Source: Datisca glomerata (taxonomy: Eukaryota; Streptophyta; Magnoliopsida; Cucurbitales; Datiscaceae). From it: DNA of 64,000 bases. The notes below the pieces were generated by a model. It ran no database searches and was not told the origin of the DNA. It saw nothing but the letters and a program-made list of their open reading frames with translations. Shown one piece after another: positions 37,177 to 59,044 of this stretch (within the stretch, counting starts at the first letter, position 1; each line of letters opens with the position of its first letter). The position numbers were made by a program, and so were the translations under genes. The stretch is taken from positions 496,001-560,000 of the forward strand of contig QANY01003970.1 in the NCBI GenBank assembly GCA_003255025.1, in the 5' to 3' direction.

Positions 37177-40100
37177 TCTCCCACTTGGGCTAAAGTAGGT
37201 GTGTACAATCTATTATCCCCAAGTCCTCCAGATGACCATAAAAAACTTTACTGCTTAAAGTTTTCGTGAATGGATCTACCAGGTGTGAACTGTCAAAATT
37301 TGCGTAACCACAACGTCTACACGCTGAACAATCTATTTAATCAGGTGATACTTATGTTCTACGTGTTTGAATCTCTTATGACTTCTAGGTTTCTTAGAAT
37401 TCGCTACAGCCCCACTGTTATCACAATAAGTGTCATGGGCTTGTCAGCGTCTGGAACAACTTCCAGAGTCTTCAAGAACTTCTTAAGCCATATAGCCTCA
37501 TTTGCAACTTCACAAGTTGTCACATATTTAGCTTCTATGGTAGAATCAGCAATGCAAGATTGCTTGATACTTCTCCATACAACTGCTCCACCATTCAAGA
37601 TGAACATTGATCCTGAAGTGGACCTCCTAGAGTCTTTATCAGCTTGAAAATCAGAATATGTATACCTCATCATATTCAAGTCACTACCTGAATACACAAA
37701 CAATGAATTCTTTGTTCTCCTAAGATACTTAAGGATATTTTTGACGACATTCCAATGCTCGATTCCAGTATTAGATTGGAAATGACTTAATACGCCCACG
37801 ACATAGTAAATATCAAGTCTAGTGAAAAGCATCGTGTACATGAGGCTTTCTACGGCTGAGGCATAGGGTATCATTCTCATGTCTTCCTCTTCTTAAGGAG
37901 TATTGGGAGACTGCTCCTTGGAGAGGTTGACTCCATGTCAAGAGGGAAGAAATCCCTTCTTGGAGTTTTGTATACTGAAGTGATCCAACACCTTTATCAA
38001 TATAAGATGATTGAGAAAGTGTCAATTGTATGTTCTTCCGATCTCGAAAGATTTGAATACCAAATACAAATGCAACTTCTTCAAGGTCTTTCATGTCAAA
38101 TTTCTTTGCAAGCTAAAACTTGACATTAGAAAATGTTCCTACATCATTTCCAATTAGTAGAATATCATATACGTACAAAACTAGAAAAACCATATTCACT
38201 TCGTGTGTTGACTTATACACATAAGGTTCATCCACCAACTATTCAAAACCATAGTTCTTACCAGTTTCATCGAATCTAATATTCCACGATCGTGACGCTT
38301 GCTTAAGTCCATAAATGGACTTCTACAGTTCGTAAACTTTACCCTATTGGCCTTTCTCCACGAACCCGTCTAGTTGAGCCATATAAATGCGCTCTTCAAG
38401 ACTGTCATTCACAAAGACAGTCTTGACTTCCATTTTCCAGATTTCATCATCAAGGGCAACAGCAATGGACAAAAAAATTCGGATGGATTTAAGCATGGAC
38501 CTGTGAGAATGTATCATCGTAGTCTATACCTTCCTTTGGGGTGTAACCCTTGGCTACTAGCCTAGCTTTGAATGTCTCTACATTCCCATCCAGACTTATT
38601 TTCTTCTTTATAGATCCATTTGCATCCTATGAGTTTTATCCCTTTAGGAGGATCTATAAGTTTCCAGACTCCGTTCGAGTACATTGAATGGTTTTCTGCC
38701 ATAAGTTTGCTTCAGGACTAACCATGGCCTCTGAGTAAAAGATTGGTTCATATAGGACATTGTCTGAGACATCTGCCAAAGCTTCTCCATAGGACATGTA
38801 CCTTTCAGGTTTTCTCACAACTCTCCCACTACGTCGAGCCTCCATAGTCTCTGGCTCTTGTCGTGGTTCTTCCATTATTGAATCAGAATTAATTTCTGAT
38901 TGGGGAGCCGGTGTTCTCCCACTCAATAATTCATCTAGCACAACTGTGCTTCTCGGCTGTACACTTTTAATATAATCTTCTTCGAGAAAATGAGCATTCA
39001 TGCTAACGAATATTTTATTATCAGTCGTACTGTAGAAGATATACCCCTTTCGTTCCCACAAGACATCCTACAAACATGCACAATTATGAACGAGTGGCCA
39101 ACTTGCATGTCTTTGGTCTTAGAACATGTGCTGGGAAACCCCAAATTCTAAAATGGTGAACGAACAACTTTCACCCATACTATCTTTCATATGGTGTACC
39201 CGGCACCGTCTTCGACAAAACTTGGTTCATAATATATGTCGTTGTTAATAAGGCATATTCTCATAACGAATCTGGAAGATATGAGTAACTCATCGTGAAT
39301 CTAACCATATCCATCAGCGTTCATTTCCTACTCTCTGACACACCATTTTATTGTGGCTTACCAGGTGCTGTAAGCTGAGAAAGAATATCTTCTTCCTTAA
39401 GAAAGTCCTCAAACTCTCTTAGCAAGTACTCTCTACCACGATCAGATCGTAGTGTTTTGATTTATTTTTCTAATTGCTTTTCAACCAAGGAATTATATTC
39501 TTTGAACTTTTCAAAGGTTTCAAATGTTTGATGCATTAGATAAACCTGACAAAAACACGAGTAGTGGTCAGTGAAGGTTACGAAGTATTCATAACCTATT
39601 TTTCCTTGGATATTCAATGGTCAACATACGTCACTATATATAAGTTCAAGACATTGAGTGGCTCTTTCACCTTTTGATGAAAAAGGTATCTTAGTAATTT
39701 TGCCTTCTATATAAGATTCACATGTGGGTAGTGAACCCACATTAAAGATTGCAAAGCATCATCCTTCACAAGTCTTTTAATTCTGTCTAGGCTAATATGT
39801 CCAAGACGTAAGTGCCACAGATAGGTTAGATCGGTTGAGTCGTAGTTCAACATTTTTCTTTCCCTATGTGAATCAATATTCACTTCAGTATCACAAATCA
39901 TAGGTATTACAGGTTTTACATGATATAATTTATTAATCCTTTGTGCAATAGTAATTAAGCATTCATTTCTAAAAATACCAATATCTTTATCATTGAATTT
40001 TAGATCAAATCTTTGCTCAATTAATGCACCAATAAGAAATCCAATTCTTCTAAAAACTCGGGACATAATAAACATCTCGCTAAATAATTAAATGTTTCTC

Positions 40101-41133
40101 AAAACATAATTTAAAAGTTCTCATTGATGCGGCCAATACTAGTGCTTCATTCTCCAAGCGGGAGCTGAACTCGTCCTCTTGAAGACTTCTGATTTTCCCT
40201 GAACCCCTGTTGGGAGCAACATATGTGGTTAGTAGCTACAGAGTCTATAATCCAAGAAAAAGTAGAGTCAGCTACATAAGAGGCCTCAGTAACAATTACT
40301 ATACCTTTAGATTTCAACACTTTGAGATACTTTGGGCAGTTGCATTTGCAATGACCAACAGCTCTACAGTGATAACACTTGTCTTTCAACTTGTCTACTA
40401 TCGCGGTGCTCTTGCATTTGGCAGCTCTCGACTTCTGCTTATTTGCTTTCCTTGGACCCTTTCTCTATTTCTTCTTAGAGCTAGAGGTGAAAGGCCTACT
40501 TTCAGTAAAGTTAGCCTCTCCAAATTTCCTCTTGCCTTTCAGAAATAGGGTCGCAGCAGCTTACAACTCCTTCACGAGCTTAGGAAGTGAGTAGGTCAGC
40601 TTATTCATCGAATAATTAAGATTGAACTTCTCAAATGTACTAGTCAAAGTCTCTAGGATCATATCCACTTGAGTCTCGCTATCGACCTCAGCACCCATGA
40701 TCTCCATCTCGTTCAGATAACTTATGATCAACATCATATGTTCTCTGACGGGAGTTCCAGGTTCCATCATCCAGTTCATGAAGTTACGCACAACTGTCTG
40801 GCTGGCTTAACGACCCTGATCCGCAAACATTTCAGTGATGTTTAACATCATATCAACGACGGTCTCAAATTTCTGATGCTACTATTACAACACGTTGCTC
40901 ACAGATGCCAAGATGTAACATCTGACAGTCTCATCAGAACGTAGCCAAGAATCATAAGCATCATTTTCCTCTTGACTCGATTCAGTAATAGGCTCAAGAG
41001 GACAATGGGTAGTGAACACGAACTTGTGTTTTTCTACCGTCAGCACGATATCAAGATTTCATTTTCAATCCACATAATTTTCACCGTTGAATTTGTTTGC
41101 GTTAAGAATAGTTGAGAGAGGGGATAGTGACAT
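37177..41133 (-). pseudogene. Copia-2 gag-pol remnant
   Basis: Reading from 41133 downward: a gag start (MSLSPLSTILNANKFNGENY), a gag segment with MDEP-like helices at 40561-40791, a zinc knuckle (CYHCRAVGHCKCNC), a protease region (WIIDSVATNHIC, where the usual DSG/DTG triad is DSV), the pre-integrase motif (YLWHLRLGHISLDRI), linker (RRSGRVVRKPERY), and reverse transcriptase/RNase H (YASAVESLMYTMLFTRLDI, STSGSMFILNGGAVVWRS). Numerous stops and frameshifts separate these blocks. It is inactive. Confidence 0.88.
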
Positions 41134-42399
41134 GGTTACTAAAAAGAATAAATAAAGTGGTGTAAATAAACGCTCAATTGTTTAGGAAAGTATGATGCAT
41201 GATACAACTACTAAATATTTTAACATCTATTAAAAAACATTTCCTCCATGATGTTACGATAAAAAATGATAGTTTGTCTCATCGAGGGATGAAGTCCAAA
41301 CACTTTTATCGCATCAAGACTCCTTTCGTTTGGTTAACGCTCAGATGTCTCTACATCTAGCTTAACCAATCACCAATAGTTTTGGTCACCTTGTCCCCAC
41401 TGACTAGCCTCTATGGGGGATTCCAATGTGCTTTAGTATAAGTGTTTAACCAACGCATTGACTCTTAAATGTTACTATGGACTAACAGTCCGTCTGTGAG
41501 ACGACCTTGCCTCACCACTCCCTTTAGAAGTCTTAGCTTCTGAAGCAACTCGATGACTTAAAGCGACATGATTCTAAAGTTTCTCACATTCAAGTGAGGA
41601 CCGCTATGGGCGGTTCTAACCTTTCTTCGTGGCACGATCAAGTTTACGTTGGAGACATTGAGAATGTTTCAACGTAAACGACCCTCCCACTTAGTTTTTA
41701 AAAAAATTAAATTTTTGGTTGTTTTTCAAACAATAACTTTTATTAATTTGAAAACGTGATAGAATTTATAAATCCTTTATTAATTTCATAACCATTATAA
41801 ATTTCACTATGTAATTAAATAATAACCATTATCAATTAATTTACAATGATGTATGTACATGCTACATGAAATTTTGATATTGACATCTCCGTAATCCATA
41901 TGACATGTTATATTATGATGTACGATTAAAATTAAATCATACATTTAAATTTAACTTCCCTATTGGCTCATTTCTAATTGCAATCCATAAAAGAATAATA
42001 AATAAATTATAAAGTAATTTATGAACTAATCTTCATGGCGTCTACAATTTGCTCATTCGTCTCTATGTTGACCCATCATTTTGTAACATTTTACAAAATA
42101 TTAGTCCCATTTTCAAAAATAATTTTCAATTTAAAAATTTTAATTTTCCAACCTACTTTTACTTTGATAAACAAATTACCAAGTAGTTAGTAAATTGATT
42201 TATTTTTACAATTAAAAAATTACAATTATACAAGTGTTGAAAAATTTACCAAAATAAATTAAAATTAAATAAGGGGCTAAAATTGATTTTGAAATCATAT
42301 TTCAAAAATCCTAGATTTCCTAAAACAATGAGTTTCCAAAACTTGTAGGTTTCCTAATCTGATTAGGACTCTACCGTGCAAGGGACAACTCATGGTAGC

Positions 42400-43762
42400 A
42401 GCGGTGAACAGTAGTGAGAGGGGAAAACTTTTTTCTCTTCCTTTTGTGTGTTGATAACAACAATTATATCTTATCCTCAATCTCTCTTTGCAGTCAAATT
42501 GCTATTAGATATTTTTCAAAAGGTAATTTTTGGTATTTAAAAATATATCCATATATTATAAAATTTCTAAAAATTCCCCTGATTATCAATTATCACCGAA
42601 AATGACAAGATTTTTAGTCGTATCAAAATTCATCAATCCGATTGACAAATATAATTGATCATTATCAATTAATTCATTAATTAATTTTATTTAACTAAAT
42701 TATCTAATAATTAGAAAATAATAAAAAATTAATTCAATACAACAATTACACTTAACTAACTTAAGTTACATCACCTATCACATATAGAGGTAGGAAATTT
42801 GACTTGGCACTAAAACACATTTTGATCCAATTTAGTTCATTTTTCTATTATTGTTCTATGAGCTATTTTTTAGACTGAATGAACCTACATGAACAAAACT
42901 TAGAATTCAAATACCCAGTAAATTTATCTCCATAAATTTCTGACCTATTTAATCCTGACATCGTACGACTCCACTATAGGTTTGATGCCGAATCAACTCC
43001 AGATTCATGCGCGCTACATTTCCTATTGGTGTAATTAAACTCTATTTATTTTCACGGTCCACAGAATATTTTAACACAATACCCACCGTGAATATCAGTA
43101 ACAAGAGCGGAATGTAAAATTATCGTTTTACCTCTCCTGTTAATATTTCATTAGCTCCTTTTATTAACTGTGAATAAGAAAGACTGAATCATGCAACTCT
43201 TACTTAATTAAATTACAATCCTAATAGTTGAGGTATTGTCCACCAATTCGAACTCACTCATTTGGTATATCAAATATTGCAACTAACCAAGTCATGCTAC
43301 GTATTCACCTCAGGATTAAGGTAATTATGAAAATACCTTTATGGTGTAACAATTAGATTTAGAACGAGTTAAACAGTTTTGAGCTCTAGACTAATTTGTT
43401 ATCGGTCTATTCAACATGTTCATAACATGTCTAGGTTAACCGTTTGAGTCTCCACTATTATGCCTCAACACTGACATCCAACGGTTCAACCTAACAGTCC
43501 TAATTAGGTTCGATTGTCCAGTCGATTCTGAGACTACGAATATTGTTCTGAACTATTTCAAAAGAGTTCGTCCGAAGATGCTTCTGTCTTCACTCTTCTT
43601 TCATTGACAATAGTTCCAGGACTCGAGTAATTTATAAAGACGGTTTAATTTAAAATAATACTTTCAATTTATTCATAAAAAATTCAGTAATACTAACGTC
43701 TGAGAAATAACTAAATACAAATAAATAGTTATTACACGCTAATTTATAGACATATTCCAACA
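42400..43762 (-). repeat. Copia-2 right (5') LTR, truncated
   Basis: Matches the distal half of the left LTR and ends in the same TTCCAACA. The half that should begin TGTTGGAAATGCGG next to the internal region is missing, so a deletion removed the primer-binding site and about half of this LTR. Confidence 0.7.
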
Positions 43763-46700
43763 AAATATTCACACCCTAGATTGTGTAGTACATAGGTGAT
43801 TTGGGGACCATAGACCTATAATTCTAAGCTCCAATAAATCAAATTATTAATTAAACTCTTTAATTAAATAATCATATTCATTAATTTCATAATTACTCCA
43901 CTATCAATATGAAATTGCATTCTTAGAGATTATAAAATGTATTTGCAGAGTATTCTCGTGTAGTCCATTGATATAATCATTTCATGTAGTTCTGTCCTTC
44001 AATTATTGGTTCACCAATTAGAGCTGGTAAAACTTACCATTTTATCTTTCTAATTACCTATTGATCCTTAAGTATCATAAATTTACTGGTGAATAGCTAA
44101 TTTATAATCGTATCATAAATTTGAGTTCAATAACCATTCAGTTCTAGTATTAAAACTTAAGGGAACTAATATCTTATTCGTTAAAAAACTTGGATTCCAA
44201 ATCTTGTAAGATCATGTTCCCAGCTATCCATATCACTGAATCTTCAAAATAAAAGTCATTAGCATGTTTTACAAACAAACCTTAACGAGTGAATCAAAAG
44301 ATCCAGTAGACATGTATATGAGTTCATGACTACTCAAGATTCAGACTTATCTATATATGATCATCAGATTGACGTGTATTGAATTTTTATGATAAACGAT
44401 AAGTTAATAAATATATTAATTCACATCGATCTTGTCATATATAATCTTATTATATGAAGTACATTAACTAAGATGCCTATCCACATCAATGATTCTGGAT
44501 CTGGATCACATGCATTCATAATATATTGAGTGAACAATACTAACAACCATTCATTAAAGATTTCATATTTCAATATGTTGTTGACAATCTTATTCATTAT
44601 CTATGATCTTAATCCCCTCGTACTAATACAAGATCATAGTTTCATTAATGAATATGGAACTTTCAGATATTTATATAAATTATTCAACAATAATTTTAAA
44701 AAAAAATTATAAGAAAAATGTAATTCCATTAAATTTCATATTAAAATATCAATACATACGCTTTAATGGCATAACCCCCAACAACCTTCTACTTGCCTTA
44801 AAGTAAATGTCGCATCTCTCTCAACCCCATGTTACGCACATGACCCTCAAATGACTTCGCAGGAAATGTCTTGGTAAAATGATAAGCTTGCCCCTCTTGT
44901 AACTCCTCGGTTCTTTGGAATTAGCTGCAACCCCACTGTTGCTACAATATAGGATCTATCTGGAACTACCTCCAGATTAGTATAGAACTTTTTGAGTTAT
45001 ACCGCTTTTTTCACAGCTTTACAAGCCGCTATATATTCGGCTTCCATAATGGAATCTGTAATGTTGGATTGTTTGATACTTCTCCAAACTACAGCTCCTC
45101 CACCTAAGGTGAATACTGATCTAGACGTTGACTTTCGACTGCCTTTGTCTGATTGAAATTAGAATCAATATATCCAGTGGGACTCCATGCCTCCACCTGA
45201 ATAAATAAGCATATAGTTTCTCGTTCTCCTAAGATACTTGAGAATGTGCTTTGCCAATGTTCTAAACCAGGATTTGATTGATAACGACTGACGGTTCCCA
45301 CTGGATAATAGATACCTGGTCTCGTACACAACATGGCATACATGAGACTACCAACAGTTGAAGTATAAGGAACCTTTCTCATATCCTCTTCCTCATTGTG
45401 TGTCTTAAGACATTACTCATTGGAGAGCACAATTTCATGTCTGGTCGGTAGCCGGCCTTTCTTGGAATTCTCCATAGAGAATCTTTCCAGCACCTTATCA
45501 ATGTAAGATACCTGAGAAAGTGTCAGAAACTTGTTCTTTCTATCCTTTAGGATTTGAATGCCTAGAACATAGCTCGATCTCCCAAATCTTTCATTTAGAA
45601 CTTCTCAACTAACCATTTATTTACCTTTGACAAAATTTTTACATCATCCCCAATGAGTAGAATATCGTCAACATAAAGAACTAAGAAAATCATTATCTTG
45701 TTTTTGATGTATTTATAAATACACAAACTTCCTCAACATTTTACTCGAAGCCGTATGATTCAATAATCTCATCAAATGTAAGATTTCAAGATCTAAATGT
45801 TTGCTTTAGTCCACAAATAGATTATGTAACTTGCATACTTTCTGATCTTGTCATTTTTTCACGAACCCTTTTGGTTGCATCATATAGATGTTTTTTTCAA
45901 GAGAGTCATTCAGAAAAGCTCCTTGATGTCCATTTGCCATATTTCATAATCTAAAATAGCAGCAATGGATAAAATGATATGAATGGATTTTAGCATGGTA
46001 ACATGAGAGGATGTCTCTTCATAATCGACTACTTCCCTTTATATATAGTCATTGGCTACCAACCGTGCCTTAAAAGTCTCTACTTTCCCATTTGCACCTC
46101 TTTTCTAGTTGAAGATCCATTTACATCCAATGGGCCTGACATCTTTAGGTGGATCTACGAGTTCTCAAACGGAATTGGAATACATCGATTCCATTTCCTT
46201 GTTCATGGAATCTTATCGTTTCTCATTTTCAGGATCATCCATCACCTCTTTAAAGGTTAATGGATCATTTTTATCAGTGTGTGACACTAGTTCATAGTGA
46301 ATAAGGTGTCTTACAACCCTCCCACCACGACGTTACATCGGGGTTTCCTGAATAGAAACTGTGGTTAATATGGTTTGTCGTTTATCAGTTGATGATCAAA
46401 ATGGTTTGATCTCATCAGACACTAATTCTTTGAGAACTACTTTACTTCGAGGTTTGTAGTTTTTCATATAGTCATGTTCAATGAATGTGGCATTTGTCGA
46501 TACAACCACCTTTTGATCATTGTGACTATTAAAATACCCACCCCTAGTCTCTGGAGTATAGTCAACAAATATACACACTTCAGACATTGAGTCTAACTTT
46601 CTTGTCTTGAGTCTAAGAACGAGAGATGAACACCCTCGTATACAGAAATGACGCAAACTAGGTTTAGAGACATTCCATAACTCTAAAGGTGTCTTGCTTA

Positions 46701-47830
46701 CAGACTTAGAAGGCACTACATTCAAAATGTAAGTTGTCATTTGATGTGCATATCCCCAAAAAGAGAGTGATAGTGATGAGTAGCTTAACATTAATCTAAC
46801 CATATCCAATAAGGTTCAGTTTCTCCTTACTGAAACACCATTTTGCTGTAGCATTCCAGTTGTTGTGAGTTGGGATAAAATGCCATACTCTAGTAGGTGA
46901 TCCTTGAATTCTAGTATTCACCACCTTGACCTGATCGAAGTGTTTTTAATGATTTACCTAATTGCTTTTCGGCTTCAGCTTTGAAGTCCTTAAACTTTCC
47001 AAAAGTTCTAGACTTTCTATGAATTAGGTATGTATAACCATATCTTAAATAATCGTCAATAAAACTGATGAAATACTCATACTCAATTCTAGCTTGTACA
47101 TTGATCGGTCCGCATAAATCACTATGTACTAGCTCAAGTGATTCTTTGGGTTTTTGGCCCTTTCCAGTGAAAGGTCACTTGGTCATTTTACCTTCTAGAT
47201 AAGATTCACAAACAGGAAGAGTTCAAACTTTTAGTCCCCTCAAAGCATTATTATTTGTTAACTTGTTTAATCTATCTAGATTAATATGCCATAACCTAAG
47301 ACGCCATAGATACGTGTTATCATCATCATGAGAAACTCTTTGTCGTTTGTTACTTTTAAGATTTGCTACTTTAAATGATTCAAAATTATTTAATGCGCGT
47401 TCAGTCGGTTTAAGCATATACAGTCTGTTCGAAACTTTTGCATGACAAGTATTGAATCTATTCTTAGAAATAATAAACTCATCATTAATTAAAGAAACTT
47501 CAAAAAATTATTCATGCAATAATGAAAGAGGAATCAAATTTCTCGAAAATATAAGAATATAATAAACATTGTTCAAAACTGAATAATTATTTCTAAAATT
47601 AAGGCGGATTGTTCCCAATGTTTTTACTGACACGAGCGTACATCTGTCAGCTCTCATAATGACGTCGCCACCTGCCAGCTCCCTTGACGAATCAAGAATC
47701 TGCAAAAGAAGAACATACATGTTTAGTTGCTCCTGAATCCAGTATCCAAGTTGGCAAATCATATTCCACTAAAAAAATTTCAAGTACAAGTAAATCATAT
47801 TTACCTTTCAGCTTGGATATACTGAAATAA
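43763..47830 (-). mobile_element. Truncated Ty1/copia element (Copia-3), minus strand
   Basis: A left LTR remnant (43763-44783, ending CCCCCAACA) is followed by a purine-tract-like sequence and then, in reverse, RNase H and reverse transcriptase (RKVPYTSTVGSLMYAMLCTR), integrase C-terminus (FWGYAHQMTTYILNVVPSKS, PLELWNVSKPSLRHF), pre-integrase (YLWRLRLWHINLDRL) and a protease-like segment up to about 47760. Gag and the right LTR are absent. The left LTR starts exactly where Copia-2 ends, so Copia-2 may have inserted into or deleted part of it. The truncated right end lies about 700 bp upstream of the DDM1-like start codon. Confidence 0.82.
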
Positions 47831-48535
47831 CAATATTTGATTTCCAATCAATAAACTTTTTTTCTTTGCTATTTTTTATTGTTGATGTAGACTAATTATG
47901 TCCAAACACGTGTATAAAAGTTTAATATTTTTTGATAAAAAATTTACAAGTAATAATATTGTCGGGACCTACTATTTTATTAGAATAATTAGATGTAATA
48001 TAATTAGTGGAATAATTTTACACAGATCAATGAATTAATCAAATTTTAAGTGATCATATGACGTGGTGACCATTTATAAGTTATTTTATTAAATTATTTT
48101 AATATGAGACATCATTTTATGAAAAAAAAGTAAACGCAAACTTGAATGACCAAAAGACTTGCATATAAAAGGAAATTTTTTTTTGTCAGGCGCCATCGTA
48201 ATTAAGCTCACGTTTCAGGGTAGTAGCTGAAACCCTGTTTTCCCGCCCAGAATCTCCCACTCAGATTCATTTAGGAAAATAAAAAAATAATTTCTATTAA
48301 TAATATAAAAATATCTGACAGTCCCATTTCAATATTTCCATTAACGTTCCCGCTTCCCTGGTCTGCTTTGATTTCTGGTGTAGAGTTCTTCGTTCCTCAC
48401 AGTAATCAAAATCCAAAGGATTCTGCTATTTAGAAGGTAATGATTTCAAAATGAACCCTAGCTTAGATTATTATTAAGATTTATATGTTATTTGGCGGTT
48501 TTGATGATCATTTCTGGTCCTCCTTAGGGTTGAAA
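47831..48535 (+). other. DDM1 upstream region
   Basis: AT-rich sequence, then a GC-richer stretch from about 48180 with E2F-type sites. A donor-like GTAATG at about 48437 and an acceptor-like CCTTAG just before the start codon suggest a short leader intron. This is motif-based only. Confidence 0.4.
48239..48246 (+). promoter_or_regulatory. E2F-type site in the DDM1 promoter
   Basis: TTTCCCGC is a perfect match to the E2F consensus TTTSSCGC, about 290 bp upstream of the start codon. A second near match, GTTCCCGC, lies at 48346-48353. Plant E2F factors drive S-phase genes, and a replication-linked chromatin factor would fit that control. Binding is inferred, not shown. Confidence 0.5.
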
Positions 48536-58285
<9,750 letters not shown>

Positions 58286-58987
58286 ATTCATTTATCTTCT
58301 TATGGTCACTTGAACTATTATTCTTCTGGTAAAGTAGTGGCGGGTGTAGTGTATGTATTATGGAATTCTGAATCATCATCATTGGGTTGTTAAAGATCAC
58401 CGAAAACTTGGGTTTTTTGTTAGTTTTTTGAAGGTAATGTCCATGGCCATGGACCTAGCTCCTTTTTTGTGGTGAACATTCTTCAAACGCCAGTGATTAA
58501 AGTTAATATCTCATTTTATCATTGTTCCTAATCCTCATCTTGATTCTACATAGCTTTTTTTTGTATAAGAAATGACAAAGGAGGGTTGATTTGTTATTGG
58601 TTTGTGTTTCGAACTTTGATGAGATTATTGAAACAGATTCTCTCTTGTTAACTTCTTTTGGTAATGAATAGACGGAATGGTTCCCGGCAGGGAACATTAT
58701 ATGACGTTTCTTTAAACTTGTTAAGCAAAACTATCGAAAAAAAATCATCTTCAAAAGAATAGGAGGTGATTTTTCTTCATTTGGATTTTGGGATATTGAA
58801 TTTTATGTAATGCTCGATGTGTTAATAATAGAAAATGAAATAAAAATTCATTTTTTTTAATAATGGAAAAATAATGATTTAGATAAACTAATATCGGTTC
58901 TTTTATCGGCTAAAGGAGAGGACTGGAATCTGACAATTATAACTAATGATTGTCTTTTTAACTTATAGAAAAAATAGAAAAATAATT
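58286..58987. other. 3' flank of DDM1
   Basis: Probably the DDM1 3' untranslated region and downstream spacer. No other gene is recognised. Confidence 0.5.
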
Positions 58988-59044
58988 TCCATTGCGGGAA
59001 TCGAACCAGGTGAAGGCCAGGTATCCTAACCGCTGGACGCGACA
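58988..59044 (-). pseudogene. tRNA-Glu(UUC) pseudogene
   Basis: On the minus strand the sequence reads GTCCAGCGGTTAGGATACC (D arm), CCTTCACC (anticodon TTC with flanking loop bases), then TGGTTCGATTCCCGCAATGG (T loop and acceptor 3' side). This is plant nuclear tRNA-Glu. About 10 bases of the anticodon stem, variable loop and T-stem 5' side are missing, and the acceptor 5' strand is not recognisable, so the cloverleaf cannot close. Confidence 0.75.

Larger units (their letters stand above)
34373..43762 (-). mobile_element. Ty1/copia LTR retrotransposon (Copia-2), minus strand
   Basis: About 9.4 kb between TGTTGGAA at 34373 and TTCCAACA at 43762. The left (3') LTR spans 34373-37175. A polypurine tract (reverse complement of ATCTCCCACTT, 37176-37186) follows. 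The gag-pol remnant occupies 37177-41133 in reverse, then about 1.2 kb of non-coding leader, then a shortened right LTR (about 42400-43762). Flanking 5-mers are AAATT and AAATA, an imperfect target duplication. The LTR-like segment at 9714 is from the same family. Confidence 0.85.

Noticed and set aside
58988..59044. Functional tRNA-Glu gene
   Set aside because: The anticodon and T stems cannot form because about 10 bases are missing, and the acceptor 5' strand is absent.
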